A stretch of DNA of 64,000 nt, taken from assembly GCF_026745355.1 (NCBI RefSeq), contig NC_079209.1, positions 9,408,055 to 9,472,054 of the forward strand. The letters run 5' to 3'. The notes below the pieces were generated by a model. It saw only the letters and a list, made by a program, of their open reading frames with translations, was not told the origin of the DNA and ran no database searches. The DNA is from Beta vulgaris subsp. vulgaris (Eukaryota > Streptophyta > Magnoliopsida > Caryophyllales > Amaranthaceae). Position numbers and translations under genes: made by a program. This document shows, piece after piece, positions 31,807 through 43,215 of the stretch. Position 1 is the first letter of the stretch; each line of letters begins with the position of its first letter.

Positions 31807-34225
31807 ATGTCAATTACAGAGCTACAACAACCTTCTATCCAGCTAGTTATTGATTCTTCCACGACCACCATTTCGAAAACTCCGAGAATAAATCGTAACC
31901 TTTCATACACAACCTCGAAAAAATCCTTATCATCTATTCTAGCCCGTCTTCATGCAGGCTATTTTAGAATCAGTATTTCTCTTGGAAGCCAAGCACTCTT
32001 ATGGAAAATGCTTCGCCAAACTTCCAACCATGATCATAGTAATAGTACAAGCGACATGCCATCACCTCTTCTTAATGTCTTGCACATCCTCCCATCAACA
32101 GTCTTTCCTCTCCTATGGTGTTTATCACTGTTAATCCTAATATCGCTTTCACTCATCTACATCCTTAGATGCTTCTATCACTTCCGCTTGGTAAAAGCAG
32201 AGCTCTTACACCATGTAGGTGTGAATTATCTTTTTGCACCTTGGACCTCTTGGCTCCTTCTACTCCAATCTATCCCAATCTTCATTGCTCCAAAGACTGT
32301 TCCCTATCTAACGCTATGGTGGGTATTTTCCATCCCAATAATAGTCCTTGATGTAAAAATCTTTGGCCAATGGTTCACCACCGAGAAGAGATTCCTCTCG
32401 TTAGTGGCAAATCCAACAAGCCAGATATCGGTCCTAGGAAATCTAGTAGGGGCTAGGGCCGCGGCTCAAATGGGGTGGAATGAAAGCGCGATTTGCATGT
32501 TTACTTTAGGGATGGTTCACTACTTAGTGCTATTTGTCACTCTCTACCAAAGGTTGTCTGGTGGAGACAGCCTTCCTGCATTGCTTCGTCCTGTTTTCTT
32601 CCTCTTCTTCGCTGTCCCAAGCATGGCTAGCTTGGCTTGGAGCTCAATCTCCGGGTCTTTTGATACTAGATCAAGAATGCTATTCTTCCTCTCACTTTTC
32701 CTCTTTGCATCATTGGTAATTATTTTCCTTTCCTAGGTTATGAAGATTTCTCAAATAATATGGTTTAACTGACTGTTTAGAAGTTTACTCTACCACCCAC
32801 ATCTCATCAAACGGTGATCTATTCGCGGGGTAGGAGAGGCGGGTCAAACAAAAGCGTGATCATGTCGTACAGAAACAGATCTTGGAGGTGGAACTTGGAA
32901 AGCCCTGCATACATAGGCTTGGGAAACAGGGATGACAAAAGATGATAAAAATAGAAAGGACCAAATAAAATTTTATAAATTTGAGCAAGATTCATTAAGC
33001 AGATTTACATAGGACAAAATCAAAGAAAACACCTAAATATGCATAGGGGGGAATAACTAAAAATTTGATTACTTGAAGATTAACTAACATATAGTATAAC
33101 AAAAACAACCTAACACTTCGTAAACAGGACGTTGTGTTTAACTTAAACATGACTTATGACAGGATTCAAAGGAAAAACAGAAGCAAGATTCTGTAACTAA
33201 TACAAATAGTAAATGCTAATTTAAGCGCTTTTTTTTAATCTTCTGTTTGTGTCAAGTCATTTACAGCTGGATCATCTTACGCAAATAGTCCAGAGCATTC
33301 GGCAATCTTGGCCACAACGACAATTAGTTAAGCAAAAAACTAATAAAGTTAGAAAACTTAGGTAAAAAGTTGCATAGCTACAAAAAAAAAAAAAAAAAAA
33401 AAAAGTTAAAGCTCCATTTGATTACTCTCTTGTAAAATCATTTTTCCTTGAAGTAAAATTACTCTCTTAATGATGGAAAACCATTTTTCCTTTAAAATGA
33501 AGGGAGACTGTTGTCCTTATTTCTCTGTACACTCCTCTTACTACCTCTTTACTTCCCTTTTCATTTTCCTTTCATTTCATCATCTTTCTTACATAGAACC
33601 AAACAACGAAAAACTAATATTGAAATTGTGTTTCTCATTGTAAATTGTTTTCCATGAAAATTATTTTACACTGAAAATATTTTACGCTTTACCAAATAGA
33701 GCCTAACTCCAAAGTCACTGAAAACAACTGTAAAAAAATGAAGTGCTTTGACAAAAACCTTTTATTCGGATCGTCTGACAGAACACAAGTAATGACTACT
33801 ACACTAGAACCAAGCAAATAGTTTTGCTATCAAATAGACAGTCGTAATTTTCTATCTATCTAATATTCTATCTTCAAAAGAACAAAAAGACTGAAAATAG
33901 CAAGAAAGTTACGTTGCAATGTAAACTGACTTTAATGTCTTTACATGTAAACCAGGTGAGCAGGCCGACCCTCTTCAAGAAATCGATGAGGAAGTTCAAC
34001 ATCGCGTGGTGGGCTTACTCGTTCCCGCTAACTATGCTAGCTCTAGCATCAGCAGAATATGCGCAGGAGGTGAAGGGCCACGCAGCAGCAGCCTTGATGC
34101 TCATAATCTCAGGACTCTCACTCCTTGTTTTCATAGGGCTCGTGCTGTTTACTGTGCTTAATGTTCCTAAGCTGCTTCGTGAGAATGATCCTATTCTAAG
34201 CTTCGCTAAGGATCCAATGGCTTAA
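31807..34225 (+). CDS. SLAH1-like: S-type anion channel, SLAH1/SLAH4-like (two exons)
   Basis: Exon 1 is 31807-32715 (303 codons). The intron is 32716-33955, with GTAATT donor and AACCAG acceptor. Exon 2 is 33956-34225 (89 codons and stop). Phase-0 joining gives a 392-residue protein, close to the length of SLAH1 in other plants. The short ~45-residue N-terminus without a kinase-target domain separates it from SLAC1, SLAH2 and SLAH3. Family signatures include 'ILARLHAGYFRISISLGSQA', 'WWVFSIPIIVLDVKIFGQW', 'NPTSQISVLGNLVGARAAAQ' and 'RPTLFKKSMRKFNIAWWAYS'. About ten hydrophobic helices are expected, as in the SLAC/TehA fold in the plasma membrane. By family knowledge, SLAH1 acts with SLAH3 in root stele chloride/nitrate loading and is nearly silent alone. 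The frame is intact. SLAH1 versus SLAH4 cannot be settled here. Confidence 0.93.
33382..33404 (+). repeat. 23-base poly(A) run in the SLAH intron
   Basis: An uninterrupted A run lies just left of the intronic MITE. It may be the tail of an old retroposed sequence or a simple repeat, but no matching body was recognised. Confidence 0.8.
33410..33704. mobile_element. Harbinger-like MITE in the SLAH intron
   Basis: The ends are inverted: AGCTCCATTTGATTACTC at the left and ACCAAATAGAGCC at the right. They are flanked by TAA on both sides (33407-33409, 33705-33707). Inside, GTAAAATCATTTTTCCTT pairs with TGGAAAA/ATTTTAC words on the right, so the element can fold back. It is 295 bp and non-coding. 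Confidence 0.65.
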
Positions 34226-34528
34226 TAACTGTACTTTTTTCCCTGGTTTTTCTTAGTATAGTTTTTCAAATCCTGATGCTTAAACATATAGATTTGCTAC
34301 GTCATGATCTTTTTCAGAATTAGAACTGATAAGAACAGATTCTGCAGAAATTCTCTTAGTCGGAATTTATGCCGTGTATATGCAGTATAATTCACGTTCA
34401 ATTGGATGAAGTTTTTCTACGTTTTATGACAGTAAACTGTTGTAATTTATTTTGAAAGCATATGTTCTTCAAATGTTGATGATACCTAATCAGTCTCAGA
34501 TAGAGATGGTTCCTGGGGAGAAAGTATT
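34226..34528 (+). other. SLAH 3' flanking sequence
   Basis: AT-rich 3' untranslated or flanking DNA follows the stop at 34225. No clear canonical polyadenylation signal stands out. It ends at a palindromic MITE-like element. Confidence 0.5.
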
Positions 34529-34754
34529 GGCAACTCATAATGAGATATCAGAATGACATCTCCCAAAAATTTTAATACCAAAGCTAACTCAAAGTGTACC
34601 AAAATAGAGTACTTTGATACAAACTCTATTTTGGTATCAAATTTTAATTTGGTACCAACGTTACATTTTGGTACCAAATAATTCTATTTTGGTACCACTT
34701 TGACTTAACTTTGATACCAAATTTTTGTGAGATGCCATCTCACTATGAGACGCC
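34529..34754. mobile_element. palindromic MITE-like foldback element
   Basis: The left half GGCAACTCATAATGAGAT and the right half ATCTCACTATGAGACGCC are inverted, and similarity continues inward (CAAAAATTT, TACCAAAG, TCAAAGTG, TACCAAAATAGA) almost to the centre. The middle holds several TTTGGTACCAA words. The transcript would form a long hairpin. The target duplication is unclear (TATT versus TATA), so the superfamily is not assigned. It lies between the two convergent genes. Confidence 0.6.
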
Positions 34755-35432
34755 TATAACACGAACAGGCTCGACAATACTAGCCAATCACGACTCGAGC
34801 CAAAACAAGGTCCAAAATCCAATAATAATCGGCCAAACCGTGATTGTCAAATGAGCTTCCGTGCCATATAGCCACCTCTGCTCTAAATAAATTCCAAGAC
34901 TATATCAAAAAATCCACATTTTTCTTAACAGATAATCTTTTATGTCAAGTACCTAAAACAAGAAAATAATGCAGCAGCAGCAATTAATTGAAGATTTAAT
35001 TCATCCATCAATTAATCAATAAGTTGAGATTTATCTTCTGGTGGAAAGAGCAAACATAGGTGCATAACAGAGTTACCAAGTGGAGTTTGAACTAGCAGAA
35101 CTTAAAGTGTCAGAAAACAAATAAATAAATGAAGATATTGACCAAACAAACAAAAATAATGTCTACTAGAACTCTAAAACTTCCAAACACATACATTACG
35201 AAATGCTATTTTATAAATTATAAAAAGAAAAAAAAATCTATGCATACTGTTCATGAGCAAACGCACAATTCAGAATAACTCCTCTTATATGACTTCCAGT
35301 ATCTTTTTTCTTGTCCAGTTATAGTGTCTTGCTCTGATGTAAAGTATAGAGGTCAAAAATGTAAAACTTTTGTGACTTCAAAGGAAGACTGAGGAACGTA
35401 CAAAATCTTTCACACGCGTTGCAGAAAACTCT
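34755..35432. other. convergent intergenic spacer
   Basis: AT-rich sequence between the 3' ends of the SLAH and BAP31-like genes. No feature beyond short homopolymer runs was seen. It includes the 3' untranslated region of the BAP31-like gene on the minus strand. Confidence 0.5.
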
Positions 35433-37417
35433 TTATGAATCCTTCTTGCCCGAGGAAAATGAATTTCTACGGTCCAATGTATGTAATTGATTCCGAAATT
35501 CTTGGTTTTCTGCTAACAAACGGTCATATTCAAGAAGCAGTCCCTCAGATTGCTTCCTAAGAGCCTCAACAGTAGCTTCTGATGTACTTGCTTCCTTAAC
35601 CTTACTCTCAAGATCTGATTCGAGCTGTCTAATCATAGCCTTGAATGTCTCTACCTGCTGCTCTCTGGCTTTTATTTCCTCAGGGCCTGCACATTTCACG
35701 TCATTCTTCTTCACAGCCTCCATGGTCTTCCTTCTTAAACGAAGTTCTCTGATGTAGTGGTGCAGACGATCAATCATGAGCGAAAGAAACAGGATGAATC
35801 CTGCAGAGAACAAAAACACAAATGCGAGCTAAATGCACTGGATCACAATGTCGCCAATGATCATCCAAGAGAAGCCATTAAATTAGCTAATTAACCTTTT
35901 TATCAACATGTAGAATCAATGCAGAAGACCTATATATAATTATTTAGGTTGTTCAGAATCAAAGGGGACGAAGAAAGAGGAAAATCCGAAAATATTTGGA
36001 GTTTGGACAAGTTATATTATCACTTTGTATAAATAACAGGCTATATGGCTGAAAATCTTTCCACAATGTAGACTAAATACCACGTAAAATTCAACTTTCG
36101 TTGCAATTTCAGCTGAGGCATTGGTCAAGACAAAAATCTTGCAATATTCTCGCCCCTAATTAGAAAACCAAAAATCCACTTCCAAAACGACAGTCATACT
36201 TACGCTTTGTCTGTTTCGTCATTCCAAGCAATAGTGAGTTACTCAATATCCCATCACAAGTTGAAGTGATTAACTTCTAATCTGAAAGAACATCTACTTC
36301 AACTAATTACCAACGGCAACATGTTGTATTGAATCATAGATGATGACACCATGAGCATGTTTAGAATGAAAAGTCAATGTCGGATACGGAAACAAAAAAC
36401 CATCTCAATTACATGTTGTTCACTTGTTTGGTATAAGGACGGGGTCATGGTTTCTATTTCATAGTGTAACCATTTTCACCTAGTTATTACTTATTACCTT
36501 CCTCAAACAACACAACACAACACAACACAGAGCAAATGAGCCCAATTTTCAGATTCATTGGATAAAACAAAACAAAACAAAACCATTAAACATATAATTC
36601 TGATTAGCATTAGCAATCCTGCGCACTAAAAGATAGATGACACCAATATTAAAAAAATAAATCCAATTTTCAGCCATTGAAGAGTAATCAAGCATGGCTT
36701 CTAGCTAGTAGCATTTATCAAACCAAACATAGCAAATTAGCCCCAATTTCTCATACAGCTTATAAGACGACGAATTCACAATTGATCACATCAAAATCCA
36801 AACTTTAATGCCCACAAAATGACAGAAAATCTAAACCAACCCAGATAAAGATTGAAAAGATATAAAGAAGAATTGATCAACACCCACTAAAATAGCTTTA
36901 AAAAGGCGCACATTTCCACATTTCAAAGTTTTCAACAATGCTAAAAAGCTAAACAAACCAACCCAACTCTCAGATTTATAAGCATTCATCCAGAAATAAT
37001 CCAAAATCGAACCACAACAAACAAATCCTACATTGAAAAACCCATCATATTCCAAAGATAAACAACAAAATAAAAACTAACCCAGTAAAATTAAGGACAA
37101 AATAGAGAGATTAGAGGAATACCCATAAGAGAAGCTTCAAGAAGGTGCTTAGAAAAGAGGACTTGATCAGTAGGGTTAAGAGCATCAGGCGCACCATCTT
37201 CACCAATTCCACGGCGTTGGATCTTAAGAGTGCTATAAAGGGTTGAAATGAAAAAAATGGAGATTGTAGCAGAGACAGTTTTGACAACAATTGGGCCACG
37301 CCCACGCTTAATTTTGTCAAGGACGGCAATTACGAGTTTTCTTAATGGAGATTTGAATAACAGCAACATTATCATTGCTGCTTCTCCAAAGATTACTGTG
37401 TATAGAAGGTGTATCAT
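35433..37417 (-). CDS. BAP31-like ER membrane protein (two exons)
   Basis: On the minus strand, exon 1 is 37417-37123 and exon 2 is 35800-35433, with a 1322-bp intron (GTATTC donor, CTCTGCAG acceptor) splitting a Gly codon. The product has 220 residues, the usual size of plant B-cell receptor-associated protein 31 homologues. Three hydrophobic segments (about residues 3-21, 45-60 and 92-114) are followed by a coiled coil (about 115-205) containing 'IDRLHHYIRELRLRRKTMEA'. The protein ends KKDS, a KKXX-type ER retrieval signal. By family knowledge BAP31 sits in the ER membrane and assists export and quality control of membrane proteins. The start is the first Met, in frame with 'IHLLYTVIFGEAA'. 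The 5' leader is pyrimidine-rich on the coding strand. The gene is intact and convergent with SLAH. Confidence 0.92.
36506..36583. repeat. two simple repeats in the BAP31-like intron
   Basis: A (CAACA)n run at about 36506-36530 and an (AAAAC)n run at about 36563-36583 are separated by unique sequence. Both lie within the intron and may be length-variable. Confidence 0.75.
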
Positions 37418-37444
37418 CTTTTCTGGGTTACTTTGGTTTTCTGG

Positions 37445-37515
37445 GTCAGAGATTAGGAGGGAGAGAGAAAGGAAGAGTTCAGAGGAAGAGGGAAAGGAGA
37501 AGAGGAATGTGGGGG
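37445..37515 (-). promoter_or_regulatory. pyrimidine-rich leader of the BAP31-like gene
   Basis: The plus strand is almost pure purine here (GGGAGAGAGAAAGGAAGAG and similar), so the coding strand is CT-rich just upstream of the start codon. Plant core promoters and 5' leaders often have such Y patches. No TATA box was obvious nearby. Confidence 0.4.
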
Positions 37516-37621
37516 GAAGTGGAGGTCTTTGCTATTTTTGGGTGTTTTGTTTGTGGTAATCATGATGGATTATTCTCTGTAAGTTTCATCTAACAGAATA
37601 ATTAGTTTTTAAGTATGCACC

Positions 37622-37735
37622 ACATCACTAAGGATGTCTTGGCCTAGTGGTTAAGATTGAGGTACTGTGAATAATATGTTAAACTAATCTTGTACGCACA
37701 TGATGCATGCGAAAAAAATAAAAAGTCAATTGCGT
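37622..37735 (+). repeat. possible SINE or tRNA-like fragment
   Basis: GGCCTAGTGGTTAAG at about 37641 resembles a tRNA A box as found in SINEs, and the stretch ends in an A-rich segment (GCGAAAAAAATAAAAAG). No clear B box or target duplication was found, so this is tentative. Confidence 0.3.
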
Positions 37736-38039
37736 AATAATATATACGAAAAAGTATTCATAAAGATCATTGTATATTTTTCTTCTGTTTTTTGAAACCC
37801 AATAAATCAAGGATGATGTAAATATTTTTGTTAATTGAGGGTGTAATGGGAAAAGATGGTGAATTTGAATTTTATTACTTAAGGGTATAAAAGGGTTTAC
37901 CAGTTTTGGTGTCCCCCTCCTCTTCCCTTATATAATAGAGATGGTCTGTAACAACACTGTCTTAACTAACTATTCGAAATAAATAGGTCACTTGAAAAAC
38001 GGCATGAATGCCACCACTATTAAGTTTAGTCTCCTATTT

Positions 38040-38610
38040 AAAAAGTTAAGAAATTTCTTGAGGTACTCTTGAGGTTTGGCTTAATTCTCAAAATATCCTT
38101 ATGTTGTGTTTGGGAATGGTGATTTCAATTCAATTGCGCCTTAAAATCCAGGAATTCAAATCCTTGAATCCAAATCCAAATACTCTTGTTTGGGGAAAAC
38201 TAAGAAATCCATATCTACAATTTCAATTTCATCTTTGTATAAGGAGCTACTCATGATATTTGAAGAAAACCGCCGACGAAGATCAATAGGTGGAGGAGAG
38301 AGAAAGAGTGATAGTGCGGGGGCTTTTAAATGGGGGAGAGAGAGATAGAGATGTTTTGAGAAGTAAGCTGAGTAATTTGAAATGACAAGAAAAATCACGT
38401 CATTTCAATTTCCTCATTTAATGGGCTTTCCTCGATAAATCTTGAATTTCTGACAAATTTTGAATTTCAAATTCATACTCATCCAAACAATGGAATTGAT
38501 CAATTCTATAATTTGAAATGAAATTCACCTATCCAATTGTACCATTATTGGATTTTGAAGTTTAACGTTTAAGTTTCAAGAGTATCTTAGGAAATTAATG
38601 CACTGAAATT
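38040..38610. mobile_element. degenerate MITE-like element
   Basis: Sequence near the left (AATTTCTTGAGGTACTCTTGA) is similar, in reverse complement, to sequence near the right (TCAAGAGTATCTTAGGAAATT). Internal words of the GAATTCAA / TTGAATTC family recur in both halves. The boundaries and target duplication are not convincing. Confidence 0.35.
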
Positions 38611-38639
38611 CACCTTTCCAAATATACCATTATTAAAAT

Positions 38640-41600
38640 TTGGGAGTGAAAGAAAAGGGAGTGAATAATCGGTTACACAGGATGAGGGTATTATAAGGAG
38701 GAAAGATATGAGGAGATTCATGAGGGAGAGATCAATCAAGCCAATGAAGCTAAGGGAGTTCCTCTTCCTCCATAAGAGATCATGGGTTAAATGCTAAGAG
38801 TTGAGGGAAAGCATGTATGATGAAGGAGGACAAGATAAAAAAATGAAAATGAATAGAAAAAAGGAGAGCAATAAAAAGAAAGATGGAGAAGGGGAGGGTG
38901 GAAAGAAAAAAAGGAATAGGGAGGCTAATGATAGAGTGCTCTTAAGAAGATTGACATTGGCTCATTGATGGTGATGTCATTGGAGGGTGCAAAAGTTGAT
39001 GAAAATGTGACGGGTCCCAAAGAAAGGGCTCTTCCGGGTCAATGACATACACTATCTATCATGGAACTGTATGGGGGTTGGGGAATCCAACTACAGTGAG
39101 TGCGTTAAGAAAACAAAATTGAAACATACAGAGATAAATTTTGTTAAGCAAAAATAGTCACATGTGGATGTGGAATGCACGGGCAAAGATAGGAAAAGGG
39201 GAGGAGGTCTGGTGTTGTTATAGAAAAATGATATTAACATGCAGGTTAATACATTTTCACGGAACCATGCATATAGATGTTATTGTTGATACTGAGAAGA
39301 ACCGGGAGTGGCGGTTCACAAGGGTTTATGGTTTCCCAAAAGAAGAAAATAAAAAGAAAATAGGTGCATTGTTAGAAGCGCTGGCTCGAGCTCGTCTAAT
39401 GCCCTGGCTTTGTGGACACGATTTCAATTTGATGTTAATAGCAAATGAGAAAAGAGGGGGAGATGGTTTCAAAGTTAACAAAGCTGAAATATTAAGGAAA
39501 GTTGTAGATGTGTACGGTTTCATGGACCTTGGGTATATAGGCCATGATTTTACATTGACCAATACCATAGGGGGGGGGGGATAATATTCAAGAGAGACTT
39601 GATCAGTTCTTTGCTAATGAGTTGTGGAAGAAAAAATTTCCTGGATCCTTTATGACTTATTTAACAAAACATAAGTCTGACCATTTGCCATTTCCCTATG
39701 TATGAAAGGTGGGCTGAACATAGGTGAGACATGTAGAAAGAAGAAGTTGTTTCGCCTCGAAGCAATGTGGTTACGAGAAGATAAAAATAAGGAGGTTGTG
39801 CGTGATGTGTGGAAAAGGGGGGGAAATGTTACTTTGAACATAGCATGCACAACATAAAGTTAAATGAATGGAGTAGAAAAAAAATTGGGAACACAACTAT
39901 AAGCAGATCTGAGAATGTCAACATAAGATGAAGGAATTGATGGAAAAACAATCAAATGAAGGAGATTGTAGAATAAGTGAAGTCGCTGCATAGTAGAATG
40001 GACTAGTTGGAGAGGCAAGAGGAGGTGTACTAGCATCAAAGGAGCCGACATAATGGGCTGGAAAATGGAGATTTGAACACCAATTTTTTACATCAAAAAA
40101 GCATATCAAAGAGAACAACATAATAATGTGCACCGAATAAGAGATGAAGCGTGGAATTGTTTTGAGGAGGAGGAGCAAATTGCGGATTGTTTTGTGGATT
40201 ATTTCGAAGGCTTATTTAGTTTAGGTAATAATTATGACATGCTTCATGTTCTAAACTTGGTCGAGTCACGCATCAATGATGAAATGTCATAGTTGCACCA
40301 TTCCAGCGTGAGGAAGTGAAGATTGCTCTGGAGCAAATGCATCCCAACAAGGCCCAGGGCCAGATGGGATGAATGCTCTCTTTTACCATACCTTCTTGGA
40401 AAACATAGGTGAAGATATTACTAACAAGGTTCTTAATTTTCTTAATAATGTTGATAATATTGGTGACATGAATCAGATTCATAATGTTCTTATCCCAAAA
40501 AGAAGCAATTTAAGTCTCCTATTAATTTTCGGCCAATAAGCTATGTAATGTCTAGTACAAACTGGCTCCATAAGTTCTAGCTAACAGATTAAAAAAAAGT
40601 TCTTCCTGATGTTATTCATGATTGCCATAGTGGTTTTTATTTTTTTGGGGGAAGATTAATAATAGACAATGTGTTAGTAGCATATGAATGTTTTCACTAT
40701 TCAAGGAAAAAGAAGACAGGAAAAAAGGGTATTTTGGGCTCAAACTAGATATGAGCAACGTTGAATGGTGTTTTTTGGAGCAAATAATATTGGAGTTGGG
40801 TTTTCTTGTGAGTTACACGGGTATTGTGATGAAGTGTGTGTCTAGATCCATGTTCTTTACTCTCCTAAATGGACAACCAACAAAAATTTTGTGTCGACTA
40901 GAGGGTTGAGACAAGGAGATCTTGTGTCCTCATTCTTGTTTGTTATATGTGCAGAGGGTTTATCAACGTTGCTAAGAGATGCTGAAAGGAAGAAGCTCAT
41001 TCATGTGTAAAAATAGGAAAGAGAGTAAATCCCATCTTTCACCTATTTTTTGTTGATGATAGCTTACTTTTTACTAGAGCTACGGAAGAAGAGGTTGAAA
41101 ATGTGTTATGGGTCCTGAAAATCCATGAAGCCGCGTTTGGGCGGAAACTGAACACAGAGAAATTTGAAATGTCCTATAGCCGAAATTTGGAGCCGGAAAA
41201 GATTAATATCGTTCAGATGAAGTTTGCTTTCATGACCGTAGATAGACATGACAAATATTTAGGTCTCCCCATTTTCATAGGAAAACTAAATATTTTTCCA
41301 AGTGATTCACGATGATGTTTGGAAGAAGCTAAAATGATGGAAGGGACAATTTTTCTCACAAGCAGGACGCGAAGTTTTGATAAAATATGTGGCACAAGCA
41401 ATTCCGACATATACAATGCAATGTTTTTTCAGATCCCAAAGAGTATTATAGAGGCAATCGAAAAAATGTCTCGAAGTTTTTTCTCGGGGGCACGAGGCGA
41501 GGAGAAAAAAATGTTGTGGGTGGCATGGGATAAACTTTTCCCGCCAAAGAAAGAGGACAGGTTCGGAATTAGAAACTTTTCAGTTTTTAATAAGGCTCTC

Positions 41601-42028
41601 TAGCTAAACAAGCTTGGGGAGCTCTTACTATGCCTCAATCTTTGATGTCCTTAGTGTTAAGAGGTAAGTACTTCCTTTCTCGTAATTTTAAGGAGGTGAA
41701 GGTAAGCCCTAATGCCAACTTTACTTGGAAGTCCATACTCTCCTCTCGTGACTTGATCTTGAAGGGAGTGAAAAAAAGGTGGTGGGCACAGGGGCCTCCA
41801 TTAACATATGGGTAGAGCCTTTGATTCCAGGGATTCCACAATTCAGGGTAAAAAGTTCAGTTCGTGAGATGGATGAGGCAACTCCACTGGTGGTGTAAGA
41901 TTTTATTGAAGATGGTGAATGGAAGGTTGGCATGCTCGAAAAATGGTTTTCTCCTTGGGAAGTGTAGAGAATAAGAAAAATTGCCCTTCCAAAGCATTGC
42001 TCGGGTGACTCATACATGTGGAAACACA
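38640..42028 (+). mobile_element. L1-type LINE, decayed and 3'-truncated
   Basis: A Lys-rich remnant at 38640-39050 could be the end of ORF1. ORF2 starts near 39055 with the endonuclease word 'LSWNC'. The endonuclease continues at 39141-39700 ('CGHDFNLML', 'HKSDHLP'). RT remnants cover about 40270-41360: 'QMHPNKAQG', 'GLKLDMSNVEW', 'GLRQGD', a degenerate catalytic FVDD at 41049-41060, and 'DKYLGLPIFIGK'. Post-RT sequence runs to 42028, where a CACTA terminus cuts it. Many frameshifts and stops show an old copy. Confidence 0.8.
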
Positions 42029-42849
42029 CACTAGTATAAATTGATAATTTGTGTCATCCTATTTGCGTCGGACGCTGAAAGAACTGACGCAAAAGCTCAG
42101 GAAGAGGCTATTTGCTTTGGACATCAAAAACGTGCGACACAAAAAAAGAACAGTAGATGAGTGGAAGGTTCATTTGCATCGCATAATAATCGGGGGAGCG
42201 ACGCAAATGACTCCAACGATTTGTGTCGTGTAAAGCTCCCAAGCGTCTCAGATGGTTGCATCCAGTGATTTGCATCGTGTGCTAAGAGGATACGATGCAT
42301 ATCACTGCTTGTATCCAGAATTATGGACACACCTTATCTGCGTCGGATCCTGAAACCTGTGCAATGCAAATTTACAGAAATCACTATCTCCGCCGGACAC
42401 CAAAGCTTGTGCAATGCAAATAACGAACCCCAATTAATTTTCCAACGGCATATTGTCGAGCCCTAAATCTTTCTCCACTTCTCAAACTCGCACACTAATC
42501 ACTCTCTCTCTCTCCCTCTCCCTCTCCTGCAATTACATCAAACTCACACTCGCCGGCGCTCCCTCACACTCACCGACGCTCCCTCAACCTCGCCTACAAC
42601 CGCAAGTTCTCCGGCAACCGTAAACTCGCACGCTCCCTCTGTTTTCGCTGCTTAGAAAGTTGCATTCTCTCTCTTGGTTTTCGATCATTCTCTCTCTCGG
42701 TTTTCCGATCCCCACTCTTGTTGTCGCCCGCTTCGCCGACAACTCCTTGCGGCCGTCTCACTACCGCTGCACTCCTCTTTCTCTCACTCTCTCTCTTTCT
42801 CTCTCTCTCATTCTCGCTCACTCTTTTTTCTCTCACTCGTCACCGCTGC
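42029..42849. mobile_element. CACTA element, one end
   Basis: It starts CACTAGTATAAATTG at 42029 inside the LINE. It then shows repeated subterminal words TTTGCGTCGGA and GACGCAAA, with variants TTTGCATCG, over about 42055-42425, typical of CACTA ends. The remainder is CT-rich (CTCTCTCTCTCCCTCTCC near 42500 and CTCTCTTTCTCTCTCTC near 42785). No matching right terminus was found, so the right boundary is arbitrary. Confidence 0.55.
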
Positions 42850-43215
42850 TGTAATACCCTAATCTTTATTATCGTTTTATTATCTACTAATTATGTTTAT
42901 TAGCTTAATTACATCCTAAAATTTTCCTAAATAATTATGGTTAAGATTATTTTCTTAAGTAAATATATTTACTTTAGTATTACAAAATGTGATATTTATT
43001 ATGATAAACAATTTTATAATATAGTTTATGGATTTAATAAGAAAACTTATTTACTATATGATTTTGATTTGATATTTTGAAGTCAAAACTAACCTAACAC
43101 TTGTAAAGTTCTTAAGCAAAGAACAGTGTATGCGAACAACTTCCTTGAAAGAAAGGAAAAGCTCTCCCTTGAAAGACAGGCAACCCTAACCCTAGGGCTA
43201 GTTCTTCGACAAACC

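Noticed and set aside
39569..39582. Run of 11 G bases in the decayed LINE as a possible programmed frameshift
   Set aside because: The element is full of stops and shifts, and the homopolymer is better explained as slippage or sequencing error.
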